From RGIG3009 sp964390295 (GTDB taxonomy: Bacteria > Bacillota > Clostridia > Oscillospirales > Acutalibacteraceae), in assembly GCA_964390295.1 (NCBI GenBank), contig CAYMHR010000033.1, positions 1 through 14,175 of the forward strand: DNA of 14,175 nt. Direction: 5' to 3'. Below are positions 13,234 to 14,175 of the stretch, in pieces; positions within the stretch are counted from its first letter, which is position 1; each line of letters opens with the position of its first letter. A program made the translations under genes and the position numbers. The notes under the pieces were generated by a model. That model saw only the letters and a program-made list of their open reading frames with translations. It did no database searches and was not told the DNA's origin.

Positions 13234-14175
13234 ACTGTTTGTGTTGCGGAAAGCCTTTACGCTCAACTGACGAAAGCGGATGGCATAAGGCTTGTATAAA
13301 AAATTTTTTCGACACTTCGAAACTCCCCGAAATTGAAATTGACGATAAAACATTGAATCTCTTGGCAACCGAAACAACCAATAAAGGTTTTACTGTTCCC
13401 GGCGTTCAGAAAAAGCTGTCATTGCACCTCGTGAGCGACAACAGTAAGCCGAGATTAACCCTTGTAAACTATCCGACGGGTTACATTCTCAAACCGCAGG
13501 TGGCAGAATTTGAGGCTCTGCCCGAATCGGAACAACTGATCATGACGATGGCAGAACTGTCGGGAATTTCAACCGTTCCGCATGCACTTATCAAAGGTAA
13601 TAACGGACTTGCATATATTACAAAACGAGTTGACCGAGTTTTTTTAGACGGAAAAGCCGAAATGCTTGCTATGGAGGATTTCTGTCAACTGGATTTACGG
13701 TTGACTGAGGACAAATACAGAGGCTCCTACGAGCGTTGCGCAAAGATAATAAAGCAGTATTCATCAAGAGTCGGTATAGATATGGCGGAATTTTATATAC
13801 GGCTTGTTTTTTGCTTTATGGTGGGCAATTCCGATATGCACTTAAAGAATTTTTCACTTATCGAAGCCGCAGAAGGTTCGGGCGAATACGTGCTTTCTCC
13901 GGCATACGATTTGTTACCTGTGAATGCCAATATGCCTTCCGACAAAGAACAGTTCGCACTTGCTATGAACGGAAAGAAAATGAATATCCGCAAAGGCGAT
14001 TTTTTGAAGTTTGCCACCGTTTGCGATATAGCTCACCCGACAGCAGTAAAGCTCATAGAAAATCTTATCAAGCTCACACCGAAATGGATTGAAATGTGCG
14101 ATAATTCCTTGCTTCCCGATGAATTAAAAGACAGACTGAAAAAGATAATTACAGAAAGAGCAGAAGCGTTGAAGT
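13230..14175 (+). CDS. hipT: HipT-like Ser/Thr kinase toxin, partial at the right edge
   Basis: HipA-fold kinase toxin. In E. coli the relative HipT phosphorylates tryptophanyl-tRNA synthetase and HipA phosphorylates GltX; the target here is unknown. I translated 315 codons with no stop before the window ends. E. coli HipT is about 309 residues, so little is probably missing. Residues 3-22 contain a cysteine cluster (Cys3, Cys5, Cys6, then His19 and Cys22) that may bind zinc. The Gly-rich loop is FTVPGVQKKLSL, with Thr55-Val56-Pro57 where E. coli HipT has the autophosphorylated Ser-Ile-Ser. Lys88 in YILKPQ should contact ATP. GNSDMHLKNFSL carries the catalytic Asp202 and Asn207, and YDLL carries metal-binding Asp227. 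GGGAGGAAAAGGA precedes the ATG, which overlaps the hipS stop. Confidence 0.88.
   Translation, partial: MNCLCCGKPLRSTDESGWHKACIKNFFDTSKLPEIEIDDKTLNLLATETTNKGFTVPGVQKKLSLHLVSDNSKPRLTLVNYPTGYILKPQVAEFEALPESEQLIMTMAELSGISTVPHALIKGNNGLAYITKRVDRVFLDGKAEMLAMEDFCQLDLRLTEDKYRGSYERCAKIIKQYSSRVGIDMAEFYIRLVFCFMVGNSDMHLKNFSLIEAAEGSGEYVLSPAYDLLPVNANMPSDKEQFALAMNGKKMNIRKGDFLKFATVCDIAHPTAVKLIENLIKLTPKWIEMCDNSLLPDELKDRLKKIITERAEALK

Overview
The window looks like a chromosomal segment of an endospore-forming Firmicute, most likely a moderately high-GC Clostridia (Oscillospirales-like gut bacterium). Supporting signs are a full-length SpoVT, strong GGAGG-type ribosome binding sites, ATG/GTG starts, TTGxxx/TATAAT promoters and a dense gene layout. 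The genus-level placement is inference. From about 12.4 kb to the right edge the DNA becomes clearly more AT-rich and uses different codons, which suggests acquired DNA.

Layout, left to right. (1) 43-2355, minus strand: purA and guaA, the two branch enzymes from IMP to AMP and GMP, as one operon. The guaA product has only the ATP-pyrophosphatase and dimerisation parts, with no glutamine amidotransferase domain. (2) 2356-2725: a divergent promoter region with a sigma-A type promoter for each side and a perfect 9-bp inverted repeat between them. (3) 2726-6157, plus strand: valS followed 12 bases later by an acyl-ACP thioesterase gene, closed by a strong bidirectional terminator. (4) 6227-8909, minus strand: a compact operon of a PHP phosphoesterase, a zinc-dependent medium-chain dehydrogenase and a PfkB sugar kinase. 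(5) 9029-11695, plus strand: a divergent DeoR-family regulator, then a xylose-isomerase-like TIM-barrel protein and a Gfo/Idh/MocA oxidoreductase, ending in a perfect 11-bp terminator hairpin. (6) 11743-12279, minus strand: spoVT with a sigma-G-like promoter. (7) 12310-12703: an AT-rich gene-free stretch holding an array of TCGTTA hexamers and three evenly spaced palindromic operators. (8) 12704 to the right edge, plus strand: hipB, hipS and hipT, a tripartite HipBST-type toxin-antitoxin operon whose last gene runs off the window.

How they work together. Regions 4 and 5 look like one carbohydrate or polyol module. The DeoR regulator would control both arms through TTGAGC/GCTCAA half-sites in the shared promoter region, and the enzymes cover oxidation, isomerisation or dehydration, phosphorylation and phosphate removal. 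No transporter or glycosidase is visible, so the substrate cannot be named. The HipBST operon has all the marks of an autoregulated unit: 4-base ATGA overlaps at both gene junctions, a consensus promoter, and a palindrome lying in that promoter's spacer. It is the most distinctive system in the window.
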